A stretch of 35,846 bases of DNA, from positions 1-35,846 of the forward strand of contig JAAYCR010000093.1 in NCBI GenBank assembly GCA_012729675.1, read 5' to 3'. Positions 1 through 9,729 of the stretch are shown here, piece by piece. Every line of letters begins with the position of its first letter. The first letter of the stretch is position 1. The position numbers and the translations under genes were made by a program. The DNA is from Phycisphaerae bacterium. Its GTDB lineage: Bacteria; Planctomycetota; Phycisphaerae; Sedimentisphaerales; Anaerohalosphaeraceae. The notes below the pieces were generated by a model. That model ran no database searches, had not been told where the DNA came from, and saw only the letters and a list, made by a program, of their open reading frames with translations.

Positions 1-185
1 ACCAATCGCTCAGTGAAGAGCTGTTCAGTTTTTCATTTGCCGCCATACAGTATGTCAAGAAGTCTCGGGATTTTGACGCCTTTTCTGCGACGGCTGCCTT
101 TAATTCGTCCGCAATTCCGGAACCGGCGACACTGGCGATTCTGGGGCTGGGCGGTTTGGCCCTCTTGAGGCGTCGAAACAAATAA
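1..185 (+). CDS. PEP-CTERM sorting domain protein, C-terminal fragment
   Basis: Only the last 60 codons are inside the window; the reading frame enters at base 3 and stops with TAA at 183-185. The end of the protein reads IPEPATLAILGLGGLALLRRR followed by NK. This is a PEP-CTERM anchor: a P-E-P motif, a hydrophobic helix of about 15 residues and a terminal Arg cluster. In this family the tail directs export and is then processed by an exosortase, leaving the protein at the cell surface. What precedes the tail is polar and not recognisable, so the body of the protein cannot be assigned. Confidence is high for the sorting signal; the function of the protein is unknown. Confidence 0.85.
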   Translation, partial: QSLSEELFSFSFAAIQYVKKSRDFDAFSATAAFNSSAIPEPATLAILGLGGLALLRRRNK

Positions 186-187
186 GC

Positions 188-226
188 TTCTTCGTCATCT
201 TCTGAAAAGATGATTTTTACGAAGAG
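188..226 (+). terminator. possible hairpin terminator of the PEP-CTERM gene
   Basis: The stop codon is followed within a few bases by a two-part stem: CTTCGT (190-195) pairs with ACGAAG (219-224), and CATCTT (196-201) pairs with AAGATG (207-212) around a five-base loop. A six-base T-rich bulge lies between the two stems, and a T-rich stretch (231-240) follows. It is imperfect as an intrinsic terminator, but its position suits one. Confidence 0.4.
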
Positions 227-588
227 AGGTTCTTTTCTTTGAGGAGGAAAGGATCTCTTTTTTTGCGCGCTGCCGCTAACCAGTTCACAGATAAGCTCGA
301 CAAAAGGACCGCGTAGCGGATTTGAGTGACATCTCTCTCGTACCTCCTAAAACAGGACCGGTATCATCTTGAACCCACAAATCCAAGAAGACCGATCGCT
401 GATGATTGGAAGTATTAAACTGCCGCCCCGGATACTGTGATTCTATCATCCGCGGCCGAGCCGATGCCAAAGGCTTGCAGCAAATTCACCCAAAATAGAT
501 TCTGCCCCGAATTTCGTTGCATTCCCGTCTTTATTTGTTAAGGTAATAGGGTGTTTTGGGCAACACGGCGTCGATAATAGCGAATTCA
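227..588. other. gene-free stretch before the tRNA
   Basis: No convincing gene is seen. A 61-codon frame exists on the minus strand at 285-470, but it has no clear ribosome binding site and no recognisable domain. A GATAAT hexamer at 573-578 lies about 10 bases before the tRNA and may be its -10 element, although no good -35 box is visible. Confidence 0.4.
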
Positions 589-662
589 GTCCTCGTGGCG
601 CAATTGGATAGCGCGTTGGCCTCCGAAGCCAAAGGTTACAGGTTCGAATCCTGTCGGGGACG
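589..662 (+). tRNA. tRNA-Arg (anticodon CCG)
   Basis: The sequence folds as a complete cloverleaf. The seven-pair acceptor stem is GTCCTCG (589-595) with CGGGGAC (655-661), including one G-U pair. The anticodon stem TTGGC/GCCAA encloses the loop CTCCGAA, giving anticodon CCG, which reads the Arg codon CGG. The T arm carries the usual GGTTCGAATCC block. The discriminator base is G at 662, and no CCA is encoded. The gene stands alone between the PEP-CTERM gene and nth. Confidence 0.95.
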
Positions 663-733
663 TTTAACAACATCATCAATGCAGAAAAACAGCACACCGA
701 TCATTGTTTCCAAGGTTTCCTTTGCCGTCCTGC

Positions 734-1420
734 TTACCAGAGATCGGGGCGGTGGGCCGAGGGGCAAGCGTCGGCAATCGGGCAGGCGGGGCAGTTTGGT
801 TTGCGGGCGTTGCACTCCGCCCGGCCGTGAAACACAAGGCAGTGGCTGAACATCGTCCAGCCGCCGTATTTTTTGCGGGGGACGATCTCCATCAGATCAA
901 ACTCCAGCTTGGCCGGGTCGCTGTTGGCCGACAACCCCAGCCGCCGGCTCAGGCGAATGACGTGCGTATCGCACACGATCCCCTGCACGCCGAAGCAATT
1001 GCCCAAAATCACATTGGCCGTCTTGCGTCCGACGCCGTTGAGCGTCAGCAGTTCGTCCATCGTTTGCGGCACTTGTCCGTCGAACGTTTCGATAATCGCC
1101 GCACACGTCTTCTGGATGCTTTTGGCCTTGTTTCGAAAAAAGCCCGTCGAACGGATATCGTTCTCCAGTTCCTCCTGCGACACCGTCAGCCAGTCCTCGG
1201 CCTTGCGGTATTTTTGGAACAGGTCTTGGGTGACAATATTGACCCGCGCATCCGTACACTGCGCCGCCAATATCGTCGCCACCAGCAATTCCAGCGGTGT
1301 GGTAAAATCCAGCGACACCCGCGCATCCGGATACGCCTTTCGCAGAATCGGAAATATTTTCAACACACGGGCCTTCGCCTCGGCCGCATCGACGTTGGGC
1401 GTTTTCTTCTTCTTTGTCAT
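734..1420 (-). CDS. nth: endonuclease III (DNA glycosylase/AP lyase)
   Basis: This 228-residue protein removes oxidised pyrimidines from DNA and nicks the resulting abasic site in base-excision repair. It has the helix-hairpin-helix LNGVGRKTANVILGN, with Lys133 as the expected Schiff-base lysine, and DTHVIRL with the catalytic Asp151. Cys203, Cys210, Cys213 and Cys219 form the C-x6-C-x2-C-x5-C pattern that holds the 4Fe-4S cluster. The length suits the family, apart from a short Lys-rich N-terminus. No Shine-Dalgarno site precedes the ATG. Instead a -10 box ends seven bases before it, so the message is probably leaderless. The gene reads towards the tRNA and has no operon partner. Confidence 0.96.
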   Translation of the reverse strand: MTKKKKTPNVDAAEAKARVLKIFPILRKAYPDARVSLDFTTPLELLVATILAAQCTDARVNIVTQDLFQKYRKAEDWLTVSQEELENDIRSTGFFRNKAKSIQKTCAAIIETFDGQVPQTMDELLTLNGVGRKTANVILGNCFGVQGIVCDTHVIRLSRRLGLSANSDPAKLEFDLMEIVPRKKYGGWTMFSHCLVFHGRAECNARKPNCPACPIADACPSAHRPDLW

Positions 1421-1426
1421 ACCGTT

Positions 1427-1455
1427 ATTCTAATCAAGCGGACTAATCGCGTCAA
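1427..1455 (-). promoter_or_regulatory. promoter of nth, implying a leaderless mRNA
   Basis: Read on the minus strand, TTGACG (1455-1450) and TAGAAT (1432-1427) are separated by 17 bases. Only six bases lie between the -10 box and the ATG at 1420, so transcription should start at or next to the start codon. Confidence 0.7.
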
Positions 1456-1554
1456 CCAACTCCTGTTTTTTGTCGTAATGGTCGCTGACAGATTTGATTT
1501 GACAATGGATGACAAACAATGGCCAAGAAGGTGTCGGCGGGCTGAATAAGAGAC

Positions 1555-1580
1555 AGGGGCAGACACTCAGGTCTGCCCCT
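1555..1580. repeat. perfect 10-bp palindromic hairpin
   Basis: AGGGGCAGAC (1555-1564) is followed by a six-base loop and the exact complement GTCTGCCCCT (1571-1580). There is no T-run on either side, so it is not a canonical terminator. It lies downstream of the minus-strand gene ending at 1619. Hairpins of this type are often dispersed repeats, but only this copy is seen here. Confidence 0.6.
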
Positions 1581-1618
1581 ACAGATTTTATGAGTACCCC
1601 CCCCCTGTCGATGGACTG

Positions 1619-2236
1619 TCAATCGGGTGTCCAGCGGAGGGTGTGAATCCGGGCGGCGGGGACAATTCTGATGCTGCCGCCGGCGAAGAGGACATTGCAG
1701 CCTTTGCCCCGGTGGTGTTCCGTGGTGATGGATTCCGGGCCGCCGGACGGATTCCAGCGGCGGGGGCCGGGGGAGACTTCAAACAGCAGTACCATATCGG
1801 CAGGCAGGTCGCGGAGACGTTTTCCGGCGGCGTTGCGGTTAATGGCATAGGAGGATTGGCCCTCAACGGCGTCGCTTGACGGGCAGATGAACGATTTGGG
1901 CGAGACATCCGCTTCGCTTACCAGGACATCGCACCAAACATCGGCGTTGGGTATTATTCCTTCATTCTCTATGGCTGCATAAACAATCAATGCAGTGTTA
2001 AGACCGGAAAGATTGCTGCTGCATACGATTACATTTCTGTGTGTTATTAGTGTGGGTAACACTGCTGCAAGAATAACCCCGATAATTGAAGGAACTGCAA
2101 TACCTGTAATTGCAAGGCCTTTCCCCTTGAGTATTCCATTTGATCGGTTAATTTTCAATAATGCGGCCACACCGCAGATAATTGCCGGAAGAAAAAGGAA
2201 CGGCCAGTATCCACTTAAGCTTGCCAGCCCCATCAC
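1619..2236 (-). CDS. DUF4190-type membrane protein with prepilin-like C-terminal domain
   Basis: The function is unknown. Two hydrophobic helices (about residues 8-28 and 42-64) around a KINRSNG..KGKGLAITG hinge resemble the DUF4190 membrane domain. The remaining ~140 residues resemble the body of planctomycete prepilin-like proteins: SEADVSPKSFICPSS almost repeats READVSPKSFVCPSS in the protein at 34401-35348, and the end has HHRGKGCNVLFAGGS, like the H..G.N..F.DGS block of that group. The conservative start is GTG at 2236, which lacks a ribosome binding site. The frame stays open 32 codons further upstream, encoding PPKTSSLAIAS, a typical DUF4190 lead-in. There a strong AAAGGAGA site sits 8 bases before an ATC codon (2332-2330). 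The true protein probably begins there or has lost its ATG. Confidence 0.7.
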   Translation of the reverse strand: MMGLASLSGYWPFLFLPAIICGVAALLKINRSNGILKGKGLAITGIAVPSIIGVILAAVLPTLITHRNVIVCSSNLSGLNTALIVYAAIENEGIIPNADVWCDVLVSEADVSPKSFICPSSDAVEGQSSYAINRNAAGKRLRDLPADMVLLFEVSPGPRRWNPSGGPESITTEHHRGKGCNVLFAGGSIRIVPAARIHTLRWTPD

Positions 2237-2457
2237 AAAAGAGGCAATGGCCAGACTGCTGGTTTTGGGAGGCGCTGCGGCGGCGAAGGTCGGAGGTTGG
2301 GTGGATTCGGATGCGTTGTTTGACTCGTAGATGTGAAACTCTCCTTTCGCGTTTCATTTTATGCGGCCGATATTATTATGAGACGAAAACTATCTAAAAT
2401 TACAGGAAGCATGCGGGATAAATCAAGACAATTGTTGTTTTTCATCTTGTTCGATTT

Positions 2458-2491
2458 CCCATCGGTCTGCTGCGCAGAGCCGATGCCACCC
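2458..2491 (-). repeat. 3'-end hairpin repeat, copy 1 (downstream of dsbD)
   Basis: This is a 34-base element whose exact sequence recurs, inverted, at 29291-29324 and in diverged form at 14991-15022. Read in the direction of dsbD it folds as CATCGG-C-TCTGC, loop GCA, GCAGA-CCGATG, an 11-pair stem with one bulged C. It starts 10 bases beyond the dsbD stop codon and has no T-run after it. Confidence 0.75.
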
Positions 2492-2501
2492 GTCTCTCGT
2501 C

Positions 2502-4277
2502 TTAATCATCCCTTTCAATCGCCTCAAACAATTCCTGCTTGTCGTAGATGCCCGACAACCGCACCGGCTCGTCTTTCCACGGCAGATGCAGGATTGTCAT
2601 CGGCACCGTCCCCGGCACGCCATAGATCGCCTGCAAGTCCTTCGACGCCGCAAAGTCGGCCAGCGTCGTATCCGCCTTGACCGGAAGGACATCGTTGGCC
2701 TTCAAAAACGCCGCCACTTCGGGGTCATAAAATACCCGGCTTTCCAAAATCTTGCAGTTGGTGCACCAATCCGCCGTAAACTTCACCAGCACCGGCCGCT
2801 CCTCGGCCACCGCCGTCTGAATCAGGCCGCGATCATAGTCGTACCAATCAATGATATCCAACTTTTCCGGCAGGAGCCACAACCCCGACACCACCGCCAG
2901 CAGCACCGCCGCCCCGCGCACCAGCCATTTTTTGCCCGCCGACGCCGAGTACGACACCCACGTCCCCCACATCCACGCCGCAAACGCAACAATCACCGCA
3001 AACGTCGCCACATCCAGCATCCGCTCCTTCGGCAGCCCCGACATCGGCTTGATCGCCAGCAGCAGTATCGCAAACCCCATCGCCTTTTTGAACATATCCA
3101 TCCAGTGACCGGGCTTGGGAATTTTACTCAGCAGCGACGGCGCCAGCACCAGCGCCGCATACGGCAGCGCCATCCCGACCCCCATCAGCACAAACACCCA
3201 AAACCCCATCAGCCAGTGCTGCGCCTGCACCCAGATCAGCACCGCCGCCAAAATCGCCCCACTGCACGGAATGCTCAATATCGCCGCCAGAAACCCCATC
3301 CCGAACGACCCGCCAAAGGTGCTTGCGTCCGACGACTTGCCCGATACCTTCGACGGCAGCGTCAGCGGCAGCACATCGAACATAAACATCGCAAAGACCA
3401 CCAGAAACACCGCCATCACAATATTGAACGTCGGATACCGGTACGGGTCGCTCAAGTTGAACACCGCCCCGGTCGTCAGCCGCACCACCGACGAAAACAC
3501 CCCCACCGCCGCAAAAAAGGCAATTATCCCGACGCAAAACGTCAACCCCAACGCAATCCGCCGCCGGGGATTTTCTTTGGCAATGTTAATCATCCGCGAC
3601 GCAATCAGCGGCAAGACCGGCAGCACACACGGCATCACATTAAACGCCAGCCCCGCCAGCACCGCCAGCAGCAGCATCAATACCACCTCAACGGCAGACG
3701 CCGCCGGCTGCACCGCCGCGGTCACCGCACGCGGCTCCGTCGCGGCCGCGGCACGCCTTCCTTCCGAAAACTCAATGGCCGGCCACATCTCGGTATCGAA
3801 TAAGTCGATCTCCGCCGTCAACTCCCGCTCAAACGGAGGCAGACACAATTTACTCGTACAGGCGATTCCTGTCAGTTCCACCGCAACCGTCCGCACGCCC
3901 CCCTCATGCGCCTCGATGGGCAGCACCACCGCAAACTCCTCCGCATACACCTCAATTTCCATGCCAAGCGAGGGCTCGAAAAACATTGCCTCTTGCGGAT
4001 ACCGTGTCGGCCCAAACCGCACCCCTTCCGCACTGCCGGCCGCCGTCAGTTCCAGCCCCGGCGCAGGGGCCGTGACCGGATCGGCATAATAATGTAAATC
4101 GTCTGTACCGCTGAATTTAAGTGCAATCGCCGGCTTGCCGTCCACCCGCACCCCCACGATCCGGGCCGATGAATGTTCCTCCTGATGCCGTGCGATCTCG
4201 ACCGGCTCAGCAAAGAGAACGACCGAAACCAAAGCCAAACACGACAAAAATAGGAGTTTTTTTTGGGTTCGTGTCAT
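2502..4277 (-). CDS. dsbD: thiol:disulfide interchange protein DsbD
   Basis: This 591-residue inner-membrane protein carries electrons from cytoplasmic thioredoxin to periplasmic thiol proteins. All three DsbD modules are visible. A signal peptide (about 1-23) precedes a periplasmic alpha domain with the Cys140/Cys145 pair in CTSKLCLPP. A multi-helix membrane domain follows, with Cys217 in NVMPCVLPVLP and Cys338 in SIPCSGA. A C-terminal thioredoxin fold carries WCTNC (Cys505, Cys508). The start was placed at ATG 4277 because AGGAGA lies just upstream; a longer frame reaches 4361 but adds a non-signal-like leader. hisS ends 127 bases upstream on the same strand. The hairpin repeat follows the stop. 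Confidence 0.95.
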   Translation of the reverse strand: MTRTQKKLLFLSCLALVSVVLFAEPVEIARHQEEHSSARIVGVRVDGKPAIALKFSGTDDLHYYADPVTAPAPGLELTAAGSAEGVRFGPTRYPQEAMFFEPSLGMEIEVYAEEFAVVLPIEAHEGGVRTVAVELTGIACTSKLCLPPFERELTAEIDLFDTEMWPAIEFSEGRRAAAATEPRAVTAAVQPAASAVEVVLMLLLAVLAGLAFNVMPCVLPVLPLIASRMINIAKENPRRRIALGLTFCVGIIAFFAAVGVFSSVVRLTTGAVFNLSDPYRYPTFNIVMAVFLVVFAMFMFDVLPLTLPSKVSGKSSDASTFGGSFGMGFLAAILSIPCSGAILAAVLIWVQAQHWLMGFWVFVLMGVGMALPYAALVLAPSLLSKIPKPGHWMDMFKKAMGFAILLLAIKPMSGLPKERMLDVATFAVIVAFAAWMWGTWVSYSASAGKKWLVRGAAVLLAVVSGLWLLPEKLDIIDWYDYDRGLIQTAVAEERPVLVKFTADWCTNCKILESRVFYDPEVAAFLKANDVLPVKADTTLADFAASKDLQAIYGVPGTVPMTILHLPWKDEPVRLSGIYDKQELFEAIERDD

Positions 4278-4388
4278 CGTGATTTCTCCTGATTGCAAGT
4301 GACCGTTTTTCCCTGAATATACGCTTGGACGACAGGAAAGTTTGCCCTGATTGTCCTTCAAGCTTCAGCTTGTTCCTTTTAACACAAA

Positions 4389-4402
4389 CACACTAAAGTG
4401 TG
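4389..4402 (-). terminator. short hairpin after hisS, possible weak terminator
   Basis: CACACT and AGTGTG form a six-pair stem with a two-base loop, starting three bases after the hisS stop codon. On the minus strand it is followed by a loosely T-rich stretch (TTTGTGTT). A second small palindrome, CAAGCT-GA-AGCTTG, lies at about 4359-4372. Either may limit read-through into dsbD. Confidence 0.35.
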
Positions 4403-4404
4403 AA

Positions 4405-5700
4405 CTACAAACGGTTTAAAAGCATCTCTTCGGACACCAGCGACTGCTCTCCCGTCGCCATTTCTTTGACCACGACTTTCCCCCCGTCCTGATATTCCTG
4501 CCCGACGATCAAACAGCGCATCGCCCCGCAGGCGTCGGCCTGCTTAAGCTGCTTGCCCAGATTACCAGTCTTGTAGCTCAGCTCCACCGACGCCCCGCCG
4601 GCGCGCAGTCGGGCCGCGATCGCCAGCGCCGCCGAGGTCAGCGCCGCATCCGTACACGCCACAAAATAATCCAGCTTCCGCTTGAATGTCTCATCGGTCA
4701 GCAGTCCACGCTCGCGCAGCAAAATCTCCAACACGCAATCGCCCATCCCCATCCCCGTCGCCGACAGCGCCGGTCCGCCGAAGTCCTTCAACAGATTATC
4801 ATACCTCCCCCCGCCGCAGACCGCCCGCAGGTCGCCGACCACATCGTGCACCTCAAAGACCATCCCCGTATAGTACGCCAGCCCGCGCACGATACTCATA
4901 TCGAACCGGCAGTACTCGGCGACCCCCATCGCCTTCAGATAGCCGAATACCCGCTGCAGCTCATCCAACGCCGTCTGCGCCGTCTCATTGGCCGCCACAT
5001 CCGGCACAATATGCAGAATGTCATCGGCCGAGTGCGCCGCCATCAACTCCAATATCGTCTTCACCGTCGCAGACGACTCCACCGCCTTGGCCAGCATCTC
5101 CTCAAACGCCTCGGCGGGCAGCTTGGCTTTTTTATCCAGAATCGGATACAGCGTCTCCAGCCTGTCGGCGGCAATCCCCAGATGCAGCAACAGCGCCGCC
5201 AGCAGCTTTCGGCTGGAAATCTTGGCAATCACATCCTTGCTCGTCAGCCCTGCCGACCGCAGATAATCCAGTGTACAAAAAATCACCTCCGCGTCGGCCA
5301 GCACATCCTCAACGCCGAGAATATCGATATTCCACTGAAAAAACTCCCGCAGCCGCCCCTTTTGCGGCCGCTCGGCCCGGCACAGCCGCGGCATCGAAAA
5401 CCACTTGATCGGACGCGGCAAAGCGTTAACTTGCTGATTGACCATCCGCGCCAGCGTCGGCGTAATCTCCGGCCGAATCGCCAACTCGCGCCCCCCGCGG
5501 TCGGTCAAGTGAAAAAGCTGCTCGACAATCTCGTCGCCGCTCTTGATCTGATACATCTGAAGATGCTCAAAAATCGGCCCGTCATACTCGACAAACCCGC
5601 TGCGCAGCGACGCCGCCTTCCATCCGTCACAGATAAAATTCCGCACCGTCATCTGCGGCGGATAAAAATCCCGCGTTCCTTTGACCGGCAAAATCTTCAT
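4405..5700 (-). CDS. hisS: histidyl-tRNA synthetase
   Basis: This class II aminoacyl-tRNA synthetase (431 residues, a normal length) charges tRNA-His. The N-terminus MKILPVKGTRDFYPP is typical of HisRS. The motif 2 region reads RPQKGRLREFFQWNIDILG, and the two histidine-specific blocks are present as RGLAYYTGMVFEV and GGRYDNLL. The C-terminal 90 or so residues form the anticodon-binding domain. The ATG follows the upstream gene's stop codon after five bases, with only AAGG close in front, so translation may be coupled to that gene. Both are transcribed from the promoter at 6210-6238. Confidence 0.97.
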   Translation of the reverse strand: MKILPVKGTRDFYPPQMTVRNFICDGWKAASLRSGFVEYDGPIFEHLQMYQIKSGDEIVEQLFHLTDRGGRELAIRPEITPTLARMVNQQVNALPRPIKWFSMPRLCRAERPQKGRLREFFQWNIDILGVEDVLADAEVIFCTLDYLRSAGLTSKDVIAKISSRKLLAALLLHLGIAADRLETLYPILDKKAKLPAEAFEEMLAKAVESSATVKTILELMAAHSADDILHIVPDVAANETAQTALDELQRVFGYLKAMGVAEYCRFDMSIVRGLAYYTGMVFEVHDVVGDLRAVCGGGRYDNLLKDFGGPALSATGMGMGDCVLEILLRERGLLTDETFKRKLDYFVACTDAALTSAALAIAARLRAGGASVELSYKTGNLGKQLKQADACGAMRCLIVGQEYQDGGKVVVKEMATGEQSLVSEEMLLNRL

Positions 5701-5705
5701 AGGCC

Positions 5706-6155
5706 TTACGCTTTTTTCTTTTTCTTCTTCTTCTTTTTCGGCGTCTCCAGCTTGTCAAACACCTTGTCGCCAAACTTGATGCGCATATACTCTTCCATCT
5801 GCGTATCGGTGGTAAAATGCAGCTCATAGCCGTAATCGCCGCCGGTCAAATCGCAGTTGTCCGTATCATAGCCGCGGCAGATCTTCGGCCGCATGCTGTA
5901 CAACTGACAGCGATGATCCCGCTCGGACAGATACCGGCACTTAGTGTTGACATTCAGATACCACTCGCCGTCCTCGACAAACACCGACGTATGCTCATGG
6001 CACAGATACCAGCGGATATCGTCAAAATCCTTCCACTCCTCCGGCTTATCCAGCGGCAGGGCAAAATACCGGCAGCACAGCCCCGTACATTTTGTGCAGG
6101 CCGGCGTCACTTTGGGCGCAGCTTTCGTCTTGGTCTTGGCAATCACTTTGGTCAT
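5706..6155 (-). CDS. YkgJ family cysteine cluster protein
   Basis: This 149-residue protein has the Cys-rich signature of the YkgJ (UPF0153, CxxCxxCC) family: CTKCTGLCC near the start, then TKCRYLSERDHRCQLY and RPKICRGY. Such proteins are thought to bind zinc or an iron-sulfur cluster; their cellular role is not settled. Start choice: ATG 6155 has GGAG about ten bases upstream, whereas the longer frame would need TTG at 6173. The C-terminus is odd: nine consecutive Lys and a final Ala, encoded by an A-rich purine run directly before hisS. It is the first gene of a two-gene unit with hisS, five bases apart. Confidence 0.85.
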   Translation of the reverse strand: MTKVIAKTKTKAAPKVTPACTKCTGLCCRYFALPLDKPEEWKDFDDIRWYLCHEHTSVFVEDGEWYLNVNTKCRYLSERDHRCQLYSMRPKICRGYDTDNCDLTGGDYGYELHFTTDTQMEEYMRIKFGDKVFDKLETPKKKKKKKKKA

Positions 6156-6209
6156 CCTGTTAAAACTCCACAAAAATTCGTGTTTTCGTAAAACCGCTCA
6201 AACAGACGC

Positions 6210-6238
6210 ATTATAGAGAAAACTACCCCCGTCGTCAA
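6210..6238 (-). promoter_or_regulatory. sigma-70-type promoter for the ykgJ-like/hisS operon
   Basis: On the minus strand, TTGACG (6238-6233), a 17-base spacer and a perfect TATAAT (6215-6210). The predicted start of transcription near 6203 gives a leader of about 48 bases. This is one of the cleanest promoters in the window. Confidence 0.8.
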
Positions 6239-6291
6239 CCCATTCGGTCCCCTTTTATTTGCCCCCATCCTTTTTGCGTGAGGCAATGATC

Positions 6292-6334
6292 AAAAAAAAA
6301 GGACAACGGAGACGTTGAATATGACCCGTTGTCC
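6292..6334 (-). terminator. intrinsic terminator of the uvrB-nadC operon
   Basis: GGACAACGG (6301-6309) pairs perfectly with CCGTTGTCC (6326-6334) around a 16-base loop. On the minus strand the stem is followed by nine consecutive T (the A-run at 6292-6300). It lies about 270 bases beyond the nadC stop codon and also insulates the ykgJ/hisS promoter. Confidence 0.85.
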
Positions 6335-6601
6335 CTGTGTTTTATAGAGTAGATTTTTTCATTGTCTTGTCCTTTCACATCAATTTGCATTGCTGACATT
6401 AGGCCATAGCCAGACCCTGCGCAAGATGAGCTTTAGCCCATCTCCTTCTAAAACGTAAAACGCAAACATCCAAATTGCCAAAGAGAAACATGGTTGACTC
6501 AGCCAACAGGTTTTCCGCATTTCGAAAAATTGCTCGTCTTCGGTATCGACCTTAGAAGTCCCTGTTCACATTCGTCCATCGTCAATTGTCCTTCGTCAAT
6601 C
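6335..6601. other. untranslated stretch between nadC and its terminator
   Basis: No gene, RNA fold or known repeat is recognised here. It would form a long 3' untranslated region of the nadC message if the terminator at 6292-6334 is the real end. Confidence 0.4.
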
Positions 6602-7536
6602 CTATCGATCCAGCCCGATATCGACGGCTACTGCCGAATGCGTGATCGCGCCGACGGCGATGCGGTCCACCCCGCAACTGGCCACGGTCAGCACGTTGTT
6701 GAGCGTGATGCCGCCGCTGGCCTCCAGCAGCGGGCGTTTGCCGCACATCGCGTTGCGCATCTCGACGGCGTGCTTGAGCTGCCACTGCCCCATATTGTCC
6801 AGCAGAATCACATCGATGCCCGGAATGGTCAGCACCCGATCCAACTGGTCGTCGACGTGATCGACTTCGACCACGACAAACATAACGCCCGGCTTGCGGC
6901 GCGCCTCGGCCACCAATCGCTTGAGTCGCGGCATAAACCGGCTGCCCAGCTCGGCGATATGGTTGTCCTTGAACATCACTGCCTCGCCCAGGTTCATCCG
7001 GTGGTTGTAGCCGCCGCCGCAGCGCACGGCGTACTTTTCCAGTTCGCGCCAGCCGGGAATCGTCTTGCGCGTGTCATAAATCTTCGCTTTCGTCCCGCGC
7101 GTCGCGCTGACAAACTTCCACGTCATCGTACTGATACCGCACAGCCGCTGCAAAAAGTTCAGCACCACCCGCTCGGCGCTGAGCATCGACCGCAGCGGCC
7201 CCTCAATCGTTCCCAGCTTGTCGGCCACGCTGGCGCGCTGCCCGTCGACAACCAGCGGCTTGAGCCGCAACCGCTTGTCATAACGCTTCAAAATCTCGGC
7301 GGCCACCTCCATCCCGCACACCACAATCTCCTCGCGCGAAACCAAATGCCCGCGGGCGATCTCATCGGCGCCGACGGTAATCTCGCTGGTCGGATCGCCC
7401 TGACCGAAATCCTCATACACCGCCATCTCAATCAGCGGCAATACCTGCTGCATATCCAACTTTTTAATCGTGCGGGCCACAAACACAGCGTCCTGCAGCA
7501 GGGGTATACGGGCCACTTTTTTCGTTTTGGTTTTTT

Positions 7537-7540
<4 letters not shown>
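6602..7540 (-). CDS. nadC: quinolinate phosphoribosyltransferase (nicotinate-nucleotide pyrophosphorylase)
   Basis: The enzyme makes nicotinate mononucleotide from quinolinate and PRPP in NAD synthesis. The 312-residue protein has the expected blocks: [12 protein letters not shown] near the N-terminus, [38 protein letters not shown] with the substrate-binding Arg and Lys residues, [17 protein letters not shown], and the C-terminal [11 protein letters not shown]. It is about 30 residues longer than usual because of a Lys-rich leader (MKKTKTKK...). The start overlaps the uvrB stop as ATGA, with AAGG eight bases before it, which indicates translational coupling. No nadA or nadB is in view. Confidence 0.95.
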
Positions 7541-9564
<2,024 letters not shown>

Positions 9565-9573
9565 AGACCCATC

Positions 9574-9601
9574 ATTTTACCACGATTCGCATCCTATTCA
9601 A
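9574..9601 (-). promoter_or_regulatory. promoter of uvrB, implying a near-leaderless mRNA
   Basis: On the minus strand, TTGAAT (9601-9596), a 16-base spacer and TAAAAT (9579-9574). Nine bases separate the -10 box from the ATG, so the leader would be about 2-4 bases. No LexA-like box is recognised. Confidence 0.6.
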
Positions 9602-9662
9602 TCACTTTATAAAGCAGATATAACTTGTCGCTATAAATTTTATTTATTTTTCGAAATTTCTC

Positions 9663-9702
9663 TTGACTCCTGCCGATATACTGTTATAGTTATATATAAC
9701 AG
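9663..9702 (+). promoter_or_regulatory. promoter and dyad operator of the GntR/ABC operon
   Basis: TTGACT (9663-9668), a 16-base spacer and TATAGT (9685-9690) form a good promoter. Its -10 box lies inside a perfect inverted repeat, CTGTTATA (9681-9688), six bases, TATAACAG (9695-9702). A dyad of this shape is typical of operators for YtrA-type GntR repressors, so the regulator encoded immediately downstream very likely binds here and shuts off its own operon. Confidence 0.8.
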
Positions 9703-9729
9703 AAATGGTGCTCAAAACAGGAGTAAGAC

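Noticed and set aside
285-470. 61-codon minus-strand frame (FLDLWVQDDTGPVLGG)
   Set aside because: No ribosome binding site, no recognised domain and an ordinary length for chance; at most a decayed repeat.
446-697. 83-codon minus-strand frame containing VPDRIRTCNLWLRRPTRYPI
   Set aside because: It is the antisense of the tRNA-Arg gene; such frames are a common false annotation over tRNAs.
704-1549. 281-codon plus-strand frame over nth
   Set aside because: Shadow of nth on the opposite strand: Arg/His/Gln-rich, without any domain, while nth has all its catalytic residues.
2586-3803. 405-codon plus-strand frame
   Set aside because: Antisense of dsbD; the composition (His, Arg, Gln, Pro) is typical of a GC-rich shadow frame.
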